Below are positions 1 through 11,345 of a stretch of 64,000 nt of DNA, in pieces. Under the pieces are notes generated by a model. That model made no database searches. It was not told the origin of the DNA and saw only the letters and a list, made by a program, of their open reading frames with translations. The stretch is from NCBI RefSeq assembly GCF_032191515.1, contig NC_091398.1, positions 27,567,443 through 27,631,442 on the forward strand, in the 5' to 3' direction. Numbering within the stretch: position 1 is the stretch's first letter; each line of letters starts with the position of its first letter. The translations under genes were made by a program, and so were the position numbers. The DNA is from Phaenicophaeus curvirostris (lineage: Eukaryota; Chordata; Aves; Cuculiformes; Cuculidae).

Positions 1-2887
1 GACATGAATAATTCGGTATTAGTTTTCACCTAGCATATAAACGTTAGCTCAAATAAATGTTTAGGATATATCAAGCATTTTTAAGTTAAAAAAGGGGGTA
101 TGAAAATCAGGGATGTTGCAATTATCACTAGAGAAACCATTGCGAGCACAATAAAATGAAAATGCAAAATCAAAATCCCAAACAAGCAAACCATTTAAGA
201 GAAAGTAGTGCAAAGCTGAACCATACAGACTATTTAAACTCTGCTATCTAGATTTTCTTCATAATTCTTTGACACCATCACAGGAACTAATGAGAAACGG
301 AAGAAGTTAGGTTCTTTGCCTGTGTCTTGCTTCTCCCTTCATCCTCAACCTTGCTTCTCAGCAAAGATACCTCTGTTCCTCGCTGCTGTCACTCTGTGCA
401 GGAGAAGGGCAATACTTGGGGTTCACCTTTTCAGTGGGAGAAGTATTTGGTGATGTGTGCAGTGCAGCCTAGGAAGGAGGAACATATGCCAAAAGGTCTG
501 ATGGAGGTCCCAGGAAATGCCAAGAGGCTGAGATCACTCCTGGACCTGGCACAGAAACTGCTACTTGGAGTAAATGGGAGAAATGAATAAAAGCAAAAAA
601 ATTAATAAAAGCCAGCTTGTACCTGTCCCAGTGAACAGTGAAGAGACACGGTACCTTTTGCTCTCCCAGATATATTGGGAGACTCGTTTTTGCCCACTTC
701 AAACTAAATACACAAATTCCAGCATGTGATCATGGCGGTAGAGTGAATATCCTTGCCTGATGGTAGAAGAGGGGCTAACAAAAACTATTCTCTGGTGGGC
801 CCCAGACCTACTTCAGTTCATGGCATTTCCTATGCAATATCCTGTTGTCCTCATGCTGAGCTGCTGCTCTCCATAAGGTCCACATCCTGTGACCAACAGC
901 ATTGGGATCCTGCCCTTGCTTGTGCATACATAAATCACGTGCATTTCTTGAGAGTGCAAACACATGAACATGAAGCAGGCTGGTTTTTTTACTCAACACT
1001 ATGTGCTTTGCACATATTCCCCCTCACCTTTTCCGCATCATTTTCACAGGAACAAAAAAAAAAACATGCTAAAGTGTAGGAGATAAAAACATCACTGACT
1101 TTACAGGTTTCAATTAAACACATATATTAACACTATCTTCATGTGCTTACTTATAAATACAATTTATTCTTTTCTGCAAGTAATTCATGCAGTGGCTGCT
1201 GCTGTGAAAGTGCTTTCCTTGCCTGTATATTTTATTATTTGCATATTTCTTTAGCTACTTTCCATTTGTCCTACCTTAGAAATAAAATATTTCATTGAAA
1301 TGTCTGTCTGATAAAATATTCCCTTTTAGACATATATTTATTGAAAGAGTATTTGAAAACTAAATTTGTATAATATTTAAGGTAGAAAGTGATGCCAGCA
1401 GCAATAAATTAGGGGCAGGCTAACCTGCAGGTTTGTAGGCATTCTCTTCCTGCAATAATATACAGTATGTCATGGTTAGTAGTGATACACATATTCCTAT
1501 AGATCCCAATTCAAGAAAGACTTATGCACATGATTTGAACAGAGTCAAATGTTGCTGTTATCAACACTGGAAGGGGCTTTAAATATATACTTCAACTGTA
1601 CAGTAAAGCTTCCCTGGAAAGTCTGGGGGCTCTTAAGGCCACATCTCTTTAAGTTCCCAAATTGAAAGAGCAGGAGAGCTTCAGTTAAATACAGAAGTGT
1701 CTATTTATTATATGTTAAGATGATATTAATTGAAAATTTAAGCATGGCTTTTAATTTAGGATAGACTGCATTTTGTGTTCAGAGTTCAAGCACATCCCAA
1801 ACCCTCAGCAGAATTTCCCATCAACCAAGAGGTCAAAGGCAGTTAGCTGTGCCTATGTTTCAGCTAATGGTGCTGCAAGTGAGTTCTCTTTCCCTTTTGA
1901 CTGTAAAACAAAGCCTGAAGCCTCTCTTACTCTGCAGTCACTGCTCAAGTACAAAAGAGCCAACACACACCTGTAGATGAGGAATTGCTAGCATTTTACT
2001 TTACACAGCTCTGCAGCACACAGATTCATTCATCCACTCTCAAACTTCTTTCTGTAGTCCCACCCATATGTTCATCTGTTGCAAACTGGTGTAGCCATGT
2101 GGCTTAAACGGTGCAACTTCTACCCTCCCAACATGCTGTAATGAGACTTCAATGTGACTGAACTCAAAATTTATCAACACTCAAAAGTCCAGGATGTGAT
2201 ATACATCAAGAATTATACAAGACAGAGTACAATGCAAGGATTTACCTCACTAAACATGAGCCACATTAAATTTACAGACAAATGAAGCCTGAAAACTCAA
2301 GGGGATGAAGTGCAGAGAAGAGCCGTTATCACTGCATTGCTTGTGATCAGAGGTACTGTTGGGGTATTTTGGCAAATGGGGACTGTATGTGTGTTACAAT
2401 AAGTAAGGGATTCTTCTGTGTCAAGGGTTTGTAAAAGGCCTTGCAAAAGGGAAGATGTATCTATTACTTTAGCCCCTTAGTTGACTCATTACATAGTAAA
2501 TAGAAACTCTAAAGACGGAGGGAGAAAAATACAGATCGATTTTAGGTTAAATAACTCATATGCACTGCTCTTTTCTAAAATCCTAGTTACACTGGCAGAG
2601 CATGGAAGAAGCTTTTCCTCTCTGTACAGAAATCCATTTTCCACAGTGATTTATTCCCCAGCCCCCGTAATGTGACCTGAGATAGGCTTTACCAGAGTGT
2701 GTGAAGAAGGAACAGAGAGGTTTTGCCTCTCAAAGAAGCCAGGTGCCACCTCTTTTCTCCCCAAGGCTCTATTGTCTTTCATGGACATTTCACTTGGGAT
2801 CCCATGGATCTCACCTCCTTTACTCCTTGGTGTGGCTGACCAGTGTGATTCCTCTCTCTCCAAGAATGATGTGATGTTGCTCCTTGG
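1..2887. other. Unique AT-rich DNA, no gene seen
   Basis: I see no recognisable gene, RNA or transposon here. Open frames reach only about 108 codons, overlap on both strands and resemble no family I know. There are no convincing splice-bounded coding segments. Short A or T runs (for example near 1056) are ordinary low-complexity sequence. It is most simply ancient unique intergenic or intronic sequence ending at the LTR that begins near 2888. Confidence 0.6.
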
Positions 2888-3571
2888 TGTTGTGGTTTGA
2901 GATAAATTGGAGTCAGTTTTCTGACTCTTAACTCAGTCTCTTCTAAGTAACTTCATTTTCTGAAAGCTAACTGCATGGGTTTTTAGACAATGCTCTCTCT
3001 AGAAGTGATAACACAGAATGTTGGTATGCAGAATGACTAATACTTACACTTACCCCTATAGTTACCAAGGCCGTCCTCAAGGTGCAAAAAACCTTCACCT
3101 GCAGGGAGGGCAGACAGAACAGGTGACCCTGAACTGACCAACAAAGTATACCATCCCATTTAATTTATACTCAGTACTTTCACTCTTTTTGATGGCTGAC
3201 ATCCAGCAAGGACCTCATCTGTCTATTGCTTCTGATCCCAGATCTGTGCATTCCTGAAACCAATTCCTCAGTCCATCTCCCTCCTAGCCATGGATCCATT
3301 CCCTTGAGTCTGCTCTACAGTATTTGTGGTGAAATATATTCTTCAGGGGGGTGTGGTGCAGGTGTGATCTCATATATTTGTAAATGCTTTATGACTTTCT
3401 AATTATTTTCATCATTATTATCATTATTTCATTAAAACTGTAGTTTCTGTTTCTAACCTGCAAGTCTTTTTCTTCTCATTTTCCTTTCCCCATCCCTGGG
3501 GGGAAGGGAACTGGGAGTACCTGCACAATTTTAGCTGCCAAAATTAGCCAGGATGGGGCTAAACCATGACA
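2888..3571 (-). mobile_element. Solo ERV long terminal repeat (ERVL-like, avian)
   Basis: On the minus strand this 684-bp block opens with TGTCATGGTTTAGCCCC and ends CTCAAACCACAACA, giving the TG...CA ends of a retroviral LTR with short inverted termini. Inside it, the stretch around 3120-3180 (minus: TTGGTCAGTTCAGGGTCACC, then a run similar to CTGTCTGCCCTCCCTGCAGG) is the phrase I associate with a widespread bird LTR group. An A/T-rich TTAATGAAATAATG tract follows the first 130 bases. Flanks are CTTGG (2883-2887) and CTTAG (3572-3576), a 4-of-5 match suggesting a 5-bp target duplication, as expected for ERVL-type integrases. No gag, pol or env sequence adjoins either side, so it is a solo LTR left by recombination. 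The family name is from memory and needs a repeat library. Confidence 0.78.
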
Positions 3572-3944
3572 CTTAGCAAGAGTTAATTAGACTGAAGGAC
3601 AGAGAATTTAAATATCATATTTGTTTGTTACTAATAAGTGTGGACATGGTAGCTCAGGTCTGCATTAGCTCAGAGATCCTTCTTTCCCAAATTACTTCCG
3701 TTTTCTCCATGATAACCTCAATGTATGCTTTTAAAGCTAAATGATAAAGGAATGCTTGATATTATCTGGGTTTTTTTAATTAAATTGGTTATCTCAACTC
3801 ATGTAATCTCAGTGAAAGAAGAGCTGGTGAATTAGATTTGTATGCCAGTGGAGCTCCCTTTCTAGAGGTATGCATTGTTCATCGTTCTATACTCCTATTA
3901 AATATGTAATCCTCTGTTTCTGACAAATTAATCTTTCCTGTGTG
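3572..3944. other. Unique spacer between LTR and CR1
   Basis: This is AT-rich sequence between the solo LTR and the CR1 fragment. I looked here for the missing 3' tail of the neighbouring CR1 and did not find it: there is no ATTCTATGAT-type octamer array in either orientation. No other feature was seen. Confidence 0.5.
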
Positions 3945-4900
3945 CCAGCACCAGCTGAACAACCCCGACTCTATTAGCATGTCTTCACAGTAAAGGTGCT
4001 CCAGGCCCCTGATCATCCTTGTGGCCTTCTGGACTTGGTCAAGTAGGTCTGCGTCCTCCTTATGTTTTGTCCCCTAGAGTTGATCACAGTACTCCAGGTG
4101 GAGTTTCAGAAGAGGAGAACAGAGGGGCAGAATCACCTCCTCTGACTTGCTGATCATGCTTCTTTTGATGCAGCCGAGGATACAGTTGGCTTTCTGGGCT
4201 TCAAGTGCACATTGCTGCGTTATGGTGAGCCTCTCATCAACCAACAACACACCCAAGTCCTTCTCCTCAGGATTGCTCTCATTGCTCCGTTCTTTGCTCA
4301 GCCTGTATTTGTGCTTGAGATTGCCCCAAGCCATGTGCAGGACCTTGCACTTAGCCTTGTTGAACTTCATGAGGTTTGCATGGGCTTACGTCTCAAGCTT
4401 GTCAAGGTCCCTCTGGTGCAAGGATGCAAGGCATCCCTTCCCTCTGGTGTGTTAACCGCAATACTCGGGTTGGTGTCATTGACAAACTTGCTGAGAGTGC
4501 ACTCAATCCCACTCTCCATGTCACCAACAAAGACATTAAAAACCACCAATCCTAATATCATCCCTTGAGGAACACCACTTGTCACTGGTCTCCTCTTGGA
4601 CACCAAGCTGTTGACCACAACTCTTTGAGTGCAACCATCCAACCAATTCCTTATCCACTGAGCGGTCCATCTATCACATCTGTGCCTCTCCAATTTAGAG
4701 ATAAAGTTGTCGTGCAGGACAGTGTTAAATGCTTTGCACAAGTCCAGGTATGTGATGTCAGCCTCTCTTTCCTAATCTACCAACACTGTAACACTACTGT
4801 AGAAGGCAACCATACTTGTCAGGAATTATTTGCCCTTAGTGAATCCATGTTGACTATCATCTGTCATCTCCTTATTTTCCATGTTTCTCGTGTGTCTTAG
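3945..4900 (-). mobile_element. CR1 LINE fragment with RT region, lacking its 3' tail
   Basis: Read on the minus strand, this is the second half of the CR1 non-LTR retrotransposon ORF2. The order is right: a QHGFTKGK-like stretch near 4850, the KAF(D)TV block near 4735, SGVPQG near 4575, the FADD box region near 4490, MKFNKAKCKVLH near 4365, and the HLEYC block near 4085. From about 4070 down to 3945 it still matches the part of CR1 usually read as tccaggctgaacaacccc. There it stops abruptly, with no terminal octamer repeat. CR1 copies are normally truncated at the 5' end and keep their 3' end, so the missing tail points to later loss or rearrangement. The copy is old: it carries a frameshift and several stops. 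Confidence 0.93.
4074..4865 (-). pseudogene. CR1 ORF2 reverse transcriptase remnant
   Basis: This is the decayed coding part of the CR1 at 3945-4900. The family protein is an endonuclease-reverse transcriptase that primes cDNA synthesis at the target site. Visible RT blocks, in order on the minus strand, are the QHGFTKGK-like block, KAF.TV, RRPVTSGVPQG, the F.xxD box and MKFNKAKCKVLH. Two catalytic positions are damaged: the first aspartate block reads KAFNTV instead of KAFDTV, and the usual FADD box reads FVND. There are in-frame stops near 4835 and 4775. An indel at about 4395-4440 shifts the frame just before MKFNKAK, and a stop after HLEYCDQL replaces the usual tryptophan. It cannot encode an active enzyme. 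Homology is clear by eye; the subfamily is not assigned. Confidence 0.9.
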
Positions 4901-7866
4901 TAATAAAGATCCATGGAAGAGTGAAAAATTATGATTTCTAAGATTGATGTACGTTAGTACTTACAAGGCAGTGTTGGAAGGACCATAAGACGCCATCAAA
5001 TAAATGAATATTATTTCTTTGAAAATCTAGTCAGGAATGTCTCACTGAAACAGATTTTGATGTTTGAAGGAAATTTTAGATAAAAAGCACAGGTTTCAGG
5101 CTAGAGTGAGAAAATGGATGTAAAATTCATTGGGTTTTCTCAATGCCTGTTTTCCAGCAGTCAGCCAAACTGACCTGAATACCCTGCTTGGTGGCAGGTT
5201 ACTTCCTTCCATGTCACTGGGCTCAGGTGCTAAATTACCTGGAGTAGATGAGGACATTGGCCATATTCAGAGCACTTTCATTTTCACTCTTTTTCACTGT
5301 TTGTCTCTCAATCATGCCTGTCAAAATGCATCTAGCATTAAACTCAGCGCAATTGGCTCCTCACAGGGTTCAGGTTATGGATTGTGACACAGGTGCAGGT
5401 AAGAAGCCTCAGATGTCTACTCTAGTTTGCATTGTTGAAGGGATCTAAAGAATGTCTCCAACCTGGCTTCCTTCTCATCCTCCTCTGCCCTGGGCATTTT
5501 GAATACAAGAAGATTATCAGGATTTGTTGCAAGATGCTTGCTGCTACTACTACCTTTTCTGTAGTTCTCATTAATTTCATGAAAGCTGTTTTGTCTTGCA
5601 GCCTCTGGCAGCAGATCATGGAGAAAGGAAGCAGGAGTCCCCTGAAGTGAAACTGACTGCCTTGGAAAGAAGTTTTATAGCAGTGGAATGGTTGGGCCAC
5701 AAATATCTATTCATATACTATTTCACTTATGTATATCAGTACACTACTTGTGCACGCTATAATGTGGTACCCTGAGTACAGACTGTGGAGCAGCATGGTA
5801 CAGATATTACTAATTATTCATCCCTGTCTTTTTCTTTTTTTTTCCTAGCTGTCTTGATAAATCCAACTGAATTATCCCAGACTGAAAACAATGATTGTTT
5901 TGACACCTATCCAGTAATTTATATTTAAAAAAGAGAAGATTTTACTGTATTTTGTACTAAACTACCCATATACTATCTTTCCTTTATTGCTTTGCCAATC
6001 TGCATTTGTCTTCTGTGCAGAAGAATGAAAGAAAGATTAAATATTGAATAGGCATAAGCAGCATCTAATGGGTAAAAATATTCGTCCTTGGATATACCTG
6101 GGCACACTGAAGCCTGGGATACTTACACCGAGGGAGAAAATTCCTGCTGGTGATCCCAATGATGCAGAACACAGTGCAGTGTATATAATAACTGATATAA
6201 GCAGTAGTAGAGTGGAAAGGCATTTACAGTTCAACTGTTTGTATTCCTTTCTGAAATTTTATAAAACACCCATAATTTACGATGGTATATTTCTGCAGAA
6301 CTTTGGAAAAATTCCTTGTACTGGATTTTAAGATACATTTTAATTAATATCTGCTTTTGAAATGTAACCCTTTGTCTTCAAGCAGCGAAAGAGAGAAAAA
6401 GAAAAACCACAGACCACAAATGTTTTTACAATGCATTAATATATTCAGCTTCTTCTAACAGAGATTTTGATTATTAAAAATACAAATTGTCTGATTAATT
6501 ATAAATTATAATTTGATTTATAAGATGGTGTTACATATTAAATAATGCCAGATGGTGCCATGAGGGCATTAGCTCCCTGTAATGGATTCTAGATGACAAG
6601 GGAATTAAAAGGGGACAGAGTCTGGAAATCAAATTAAACAAGCAGTGAAGACTCTGCTGGAATAAAAATAGTTCCCAAAGCATTTTTCTCTCTCTTTTTT
6701 AAAGTTAAACATTAAAAAAAACCTCTAAACCTACTTATTTTTTTGTTATGCTTTCAGCATTTATGATTACAGCATGACTCGAAAAGCAACACAGTATGGA
6801 TTAAATCTTTGGTAATTTCATGTGCCTTATAAACTTCCTTCAATATATTTGCACTGGTTAGCAAAAAAACTATTTTTATGTACCAACATTTGAAGAATGT
6901 TTCCAGATGTTAAAAAAAGCCAGATTTGTTATTATTTCTACTCCTAGGTAAGAAAAATCCCTTTCTCCACCTTAACACTATTGTCTGAGGTATGTTATTT
7001 TCCTAAAGTGAAGTTTTTCTCCCTATACAGAATTAAATGAGGCTTTACATTGGCTTTACTTATAAATATGTGTCACGAGGGCCAAAACATGTGCTTATAC
7101 ACAGGAAGGTCCAAGTAATACCAAAATGAAAGAAACAATTTCTTCTCCTAAAGATGTGAGGAGGAAAAAGAATGTAGTATGCAAATACATAGATTAAAAT
7201 TCCAATTACAAAAGCATCATTAGCACTAAATTATAGTTATTTTAAAATGATTTTCAATGTTAATTTTTTAATAGAATTTGCCTACATAAATTCATGTGAG
7301 GAACAGGATTCTACTTCAGCACTGACCTTAATATCTCTCTTCTCCTGTCTTTCAGTTCAGATTTCACATCAGTTTCTGTGTATTTAAACATCTACCATTG
7401 CCCATGCTTTTCTTCAGCATGTTTATTTCCACTATATCTTGCATCTTAAAGGGATATTATTTTGTCAACTATAATATGCATCTTATAATTGCAATTTTAA
7501 TTTTGAGTGATATTCACTAAGAGATTGCTTGTCCTTTGTCCAATGATCTATTACCACAGCAATCTGTGCTGACATAGTAATATCCTCCAGAACATCCTTT
7601 TTACAGCTGCCCTGCAAAGTATAGTCTCATATGCTGCTAGTTTTAAGTGAGGTGTCCTTGTTTGATGTTATCTGTTGAACATGTACAGAGACTTTCATCT
7701 TGCTGTACATGGATTCTTCTGTACCAGGAATAGAGGTAGGCCATATGAGACTGAAAGTTTTGTAAAGTATTTGTTGTTATGAGGTCTGAGGAGCCTGAGG
7801 AAGTCTTTAGTGGTAGAAAGCGTCTCTTTCCCTTGGGAGCTGTGCTTCTTTCTGTTTGCATCTTTT

Positions 7867-7880
7867 TGTGTGTGTGTGTG
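7867..7880. repeat. Short (TG)n microsatellite
   Basis: About seven uninterrupted TG dinucleotides follow a T run. It is a simple sequence repeat with no other significance visible. Confidence 0.85.
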
Positions 7881-7910
7881 AAGAGAACAGTGAAATGGTA
7901 TGTCTATCTT

Positions 7911-7943
7911 TCTTGAACTCTCTTGAACTTTTTTTCTTGAACT
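7911..7943 (+). repeat. Three copies of the 9-mer TCTTGAACT
   Basis: The 9-mer occurs at 7911-7919, 7921-7929 and 7935-7943, separated by one base and then five. This is a small imperfect tandem array, probably produced by slippage. Confidence 0.8.
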
Positions 7944-8276
7944 GTTGATGTTCTTGTCATGCTATATCATCTTTCTATTGAACGATGACTTATGACTTCA
8001 GGATCTGCCTAATATGCAATGTTTATAAATTAATCAGAAAAGCAACATTGCACATATTTGCATGAGAAGATAATGTAATGAAGTTGAACCAATTTTATCT
8101 CTGAAATCTCATATTTAAAGTGCTCTAGTCTTCTGTGTAATATGATGTAAAAATTGTTGAGCTCGTTTCAAACTTGGAATTTCCATAGCAGGTGATTCTG
8201 GTATTTTTTGATTTCTTTTTGTACTGAATAAAATAAAAAGTTGTATTATCATACAATTTATGGAGGAAGGGAGGAA

Positions 8277-8307
8277 ATTTTATTTTATTTTATTTTAATT
8301 TATTTTG
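8277..8307. repeat. (TTTTA)n low-complexity tract
   Basis: Five or six TTTTA/TTTAT pentamers with one interruption. A further T/A-rich stretch follows near 8367-8390. Simple repeat. Confidence 0.8.
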
Positions 8308-9295
8308 AAAATAACTTAGTAAGCTGTCTCTTCTTGATAAGGTTAAAACATTCTATTTCAATGTTTCACTTTTATTTTTATTTTATGGTATAGTTTTAAC
8401 ATAATAAACAGCCCATTTAAAGATGAAATTAAGAATTCCAGTTACTAAGAATATTCCAGTAATTCTAGTAAAAATATAGAAATAAATGATCCTCATTTCA
8501 TTTGCAATAGTATACTACTTCAGAAGTATTTACTGAGAAAAATACCTTTTTGTTTCATTCATTTTTAAGAAGTATGTGCTTGCAAGTTCTTAAGTGGTTG
8601 TTTTCATTTAGTATCCAAAATTCATAGGCCTTGCATATTTCTACTTAGGCTCAGTGTACCAAAGATGGTATTAAAGACTGTCTGATTGTCATTAATTTCA
8701 CACAACACAATTTTTAGCACCTTTCAAAATTAAATATTTATTGTATTTTACAAATTACTTCTGATACCACTAAGCTTCGTCTCAAGACAACTAATTTAAA
8801 TGTTTCCTGGCACCATCTAACCTCAGATCATGATCGTCACATATAATAAGAATCATATAAGATTTTATTTGATCTAATCTGGAGGCACGGGTCGGTCATA
8901 GGAGACCTCAGAAGCATGAGTGTATGTTCTTGTAGATGCGTTTTAATACATATAATTCAGGTAATCAGTATTTTAAAACAACGTTGGTGAGCCATCATTT
9001 GATATCCTGATCTTGGCATGTATTACCAAACAAATGCTCCTGTTTAATTGAAGCTAGACCACTCTAGACACAGTAAGAAGCAGGTTAATAGCTGCAGTGT
9101 AGTTCAAAGGGACTTCAGTCTTTGATTTGCCTTTTCCTGGGTCACATCTGTGGAGAAAGGGCATCTCATATTGCATAGACTGACATGGGTCAACAAGATA
9201 AAATGGATTGGAAAAGATCTCTGCTTGGTATATTGCCTGTGCATTTCCAGTTGCTCTCCTAAGGATATTGCAGAAGTAAGCGATATGAATAGGAG

Positions 9296-9310
9296 AAAAA
9301 AAAAAAAAAA
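9296..9310. repeat. A15 homopolymer
   Basis: Fifteen consecutive A residues. Nothing upstream resembles a retroposed copy, so I treat it as a simple homopolymer. Confidence 0.85.
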
Positions 9311-9570
9311 GGATAAGAAGTATAGGAAAGATTCAATACAAAAGGAGTCCGAAAGCACTGGAGGAATGAATACGAAAAGAGCTGAGGGAGAATGGTAGAT
9401 TTCTGCAGGAAGGTTGCCTACTAGCTCATATTTCCGTTTTCTTGTATTACATGATCAAGGAATAATTAAGCTTTACAGAAGCATATTAAATCAGGCTAAA
9501 AGAAACGTGTATCTTCTGCTGTGTTTTATTATAAGAAGCATTGCATAACAAATTTATGGAATGCCATTCT

Positions 9571-9599
9571 GAAGGAAGGGAGGAAGGGAAGGAAGGAAG
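9571..9599. repeat. (GGAA)n purine microsatellite
   Basis: An imperfect GGAA/GGGA repeat, all purine on the + strand. Such tracts can bind ETS factors in other contexts, but nothing here shows a function. Confidence 0.85.
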
Positions 9600-11267
9600 C
9601 TTTTATCTGGATCGTTTGAACCAGTTTCATTGTACACAAATCTCTCTTAAAATGATCAAATTTGTAGTTGTCAGGACTAATCGTTTAGTTATTACAGGTT
9701 AGGAAGATTGTTGTTTACTGCATAAAGGTACTTTTTACAGAAATATCTATGAAGTGCTTTAGTCTGGCTACCAGATGAGGGAGACTATTCATGCCATGTG
9801 CAGTTGCTGTTCATGTATCATAAGTAATAATGTCCACAAGGGTTTCTCCACTCCGATGCTAATTAGTTGCAAGATCTCTTCCTGAAAGTGTCCTTTAGGA
9901 AAGGACAATGTACAATAATTTCTGTTAACAAACTAAAAAAAAAAGAAAAAATGTGGAAATTAATTTGATTTCTCATGTTTAACATAAACTAATGATGTTT
10001 AAAAGTAATGAACAGTTACACCGAAAACAATACAGCATTGTTATTCTTATTGTGGTCTTTTTTGTTCCTGAACAATGACTGACACTGTCAGTCATCACAC
10101 AAGTGAAATCAGGAACTGGTTCTTTAACCAAGAAAATCTATGGCATCTGCTTCCAAAGCTATACTATTGAGAGGTAGGTAACCTGCAAACTAGTAAGTTA
10201 GGAGAACAGTGAATTTACTCTGATGTAGAGTTTAATTGCCTACTTTTCCCATAACTGCATATCAACCATAGAGGTGAAGCACCTATGAACTGATTTGCTT
10301 AGGTATGTAACTCTATTAAGAGCATTGTTCTTACACAAAAATTTACAGAATATGGAAGATTGTTGAAATAAATGTGCAATTAATTTCACTTGTGTTTCTA
10401 ACATGCACGATACCAGGCATTACTTTTTTAAAAAACCCCTGCTTTCCCTCTATATTCATTGCACATTTAAATTAATTATGGCAAAAAAAATTAGGGAAAA
10501 AATACCTGATAGTTATTTTTATGATCAAGCACCTTTTCCAATTAGTCTTGGCACCTCAATATAATCACGACGGATGTTCTTAATTCAGCAGTCTACACCC
10601 TATTAAGGGTTTCATCACAGCAGTGTGTTCAGAAACTTCATGGCTTTTGCATATTAATGCTGCAGCCTGCAGCCTTACGTCCATTTGTAATGTGTAATAT
10701 CACAGATTTGCACTCATACATAAGTATACAAACATATAAACACATGATTACGTGCAAATGTTGATCAGGTGAATGAAAGTCTATGAAACAGTATTTTTAA
10801 TTTACTTAAGCAATTATTTCAAAGTAAGATTATCATACATTTAAAATATTTTCCATATAATAAAACATGTAATACTGTTATAAATAAGTAGGATACAAGT
10901 ACAACACACGAGAGAAGACAACAGTTGTGCTGGTTCCTAGGCATGGTGCACAAGCATTGATGATCTTTCAGGTTATGGTAAAAGTACACCTTTTAAATAT
11001 AATATTGATGTGATTTAAAAACATAGACAAGGTGCTTTGTGAGAAATTTTGAAGGTTGACAATAAGTTGTGGGACAAAAATTTTGTAACTACTAGGATTA
11101 TAACAACCAGTCTGACAGTCTACCTTGTTTTCTGTTGACAACAAAAAAATTAAAATTATGTTTGGATTATCTAGCCTTCAGGGTAGTTTGAGTTGTGGCA
11201 TAAACTGCATCTTTTCCTTCTTATTATAAAATCTTAATCTAAGATTAGTTTCTGTGCTCTGAATTTC

Positions 11268-11345
11268 TATGGGTTCAGGGTAAGGTCAGACCATTTTTAT
11301 CATTTAGTCTCAACCTCACCTGCTGTATTGTACCAGTGGCAGTCC
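11268..11345 (-). mobile_element. Decayed ancient CR1-type 3' end (probable)
   Basis: The + strand reads TTCTATGGGTTCAGGG, then AAGGTCAGACC, then ATCATTTAGTCTCAACCTC and CCTGCTGTATTGTACCA. This parallels an old amniote CR1-type 3' end that I recall as catagaat...aaggccagaagggacc...gatcatctagtctgacctcctgtataac. The tail-like side is on the left, so the element would be on the minus strand. The match is by eye and gapped; a profile search could overturn it. Confidence 0.48.

Larger units (their letters stand above)
4901..8276. other. Unique AT-rich DNA, no gene seen
   Basis: No gene or recognisable transposon. A splice-like pair (CTGTTTTCCAG acceptor near 5158 and CAG|GTAAGA donor near 5399) bounds a segment that is not open throughout in the frame I followed, so I do not call an exon. 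The stretch 6540-6660 looks more compositionally balanced than its surroundings and could be conserved non-coding DNA. A TG microsatellite and a triple 9-mer lie at 7867-7880 and 7911-7943. Confidence 0.55.
8308..11267. other. Unique AT-rich DNA with simple repeats
   Basis: No gene recognised. It holds an A15 run at 9296-9310 and a GGAA-type purine tract at 9571-9599. It also holds a balanced stretch around 10560-10720 with a POU-like TTTTGCATATTAATG (10645-10659) next to CTGCAGCCTGCAGCC, which may be conserved non-coding DNA. Open frames here are short and overlap on both strands. Confidence 0.55.

Noticed and set aside
4147..4568. Plus-strand frames of 102-118 codons
   Set aside because: They are antisense shadows of the CR1 reverse-transcriptase remnant on the minus strand.
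5159..5399. Splice-bounded segment (CTGTTTTCCAG acceptor, CAG|GTAAGA donor)
   Set aside because: The frame I followed from the acceptor hits a stop before the donor and no family resemblance was seen; similar motif pairs arise by chance.
9150..9398. Lysine-rich frame across the A15 run
   Set aside because: The lysines come from the homopolymer, and nothing else suggests coding.
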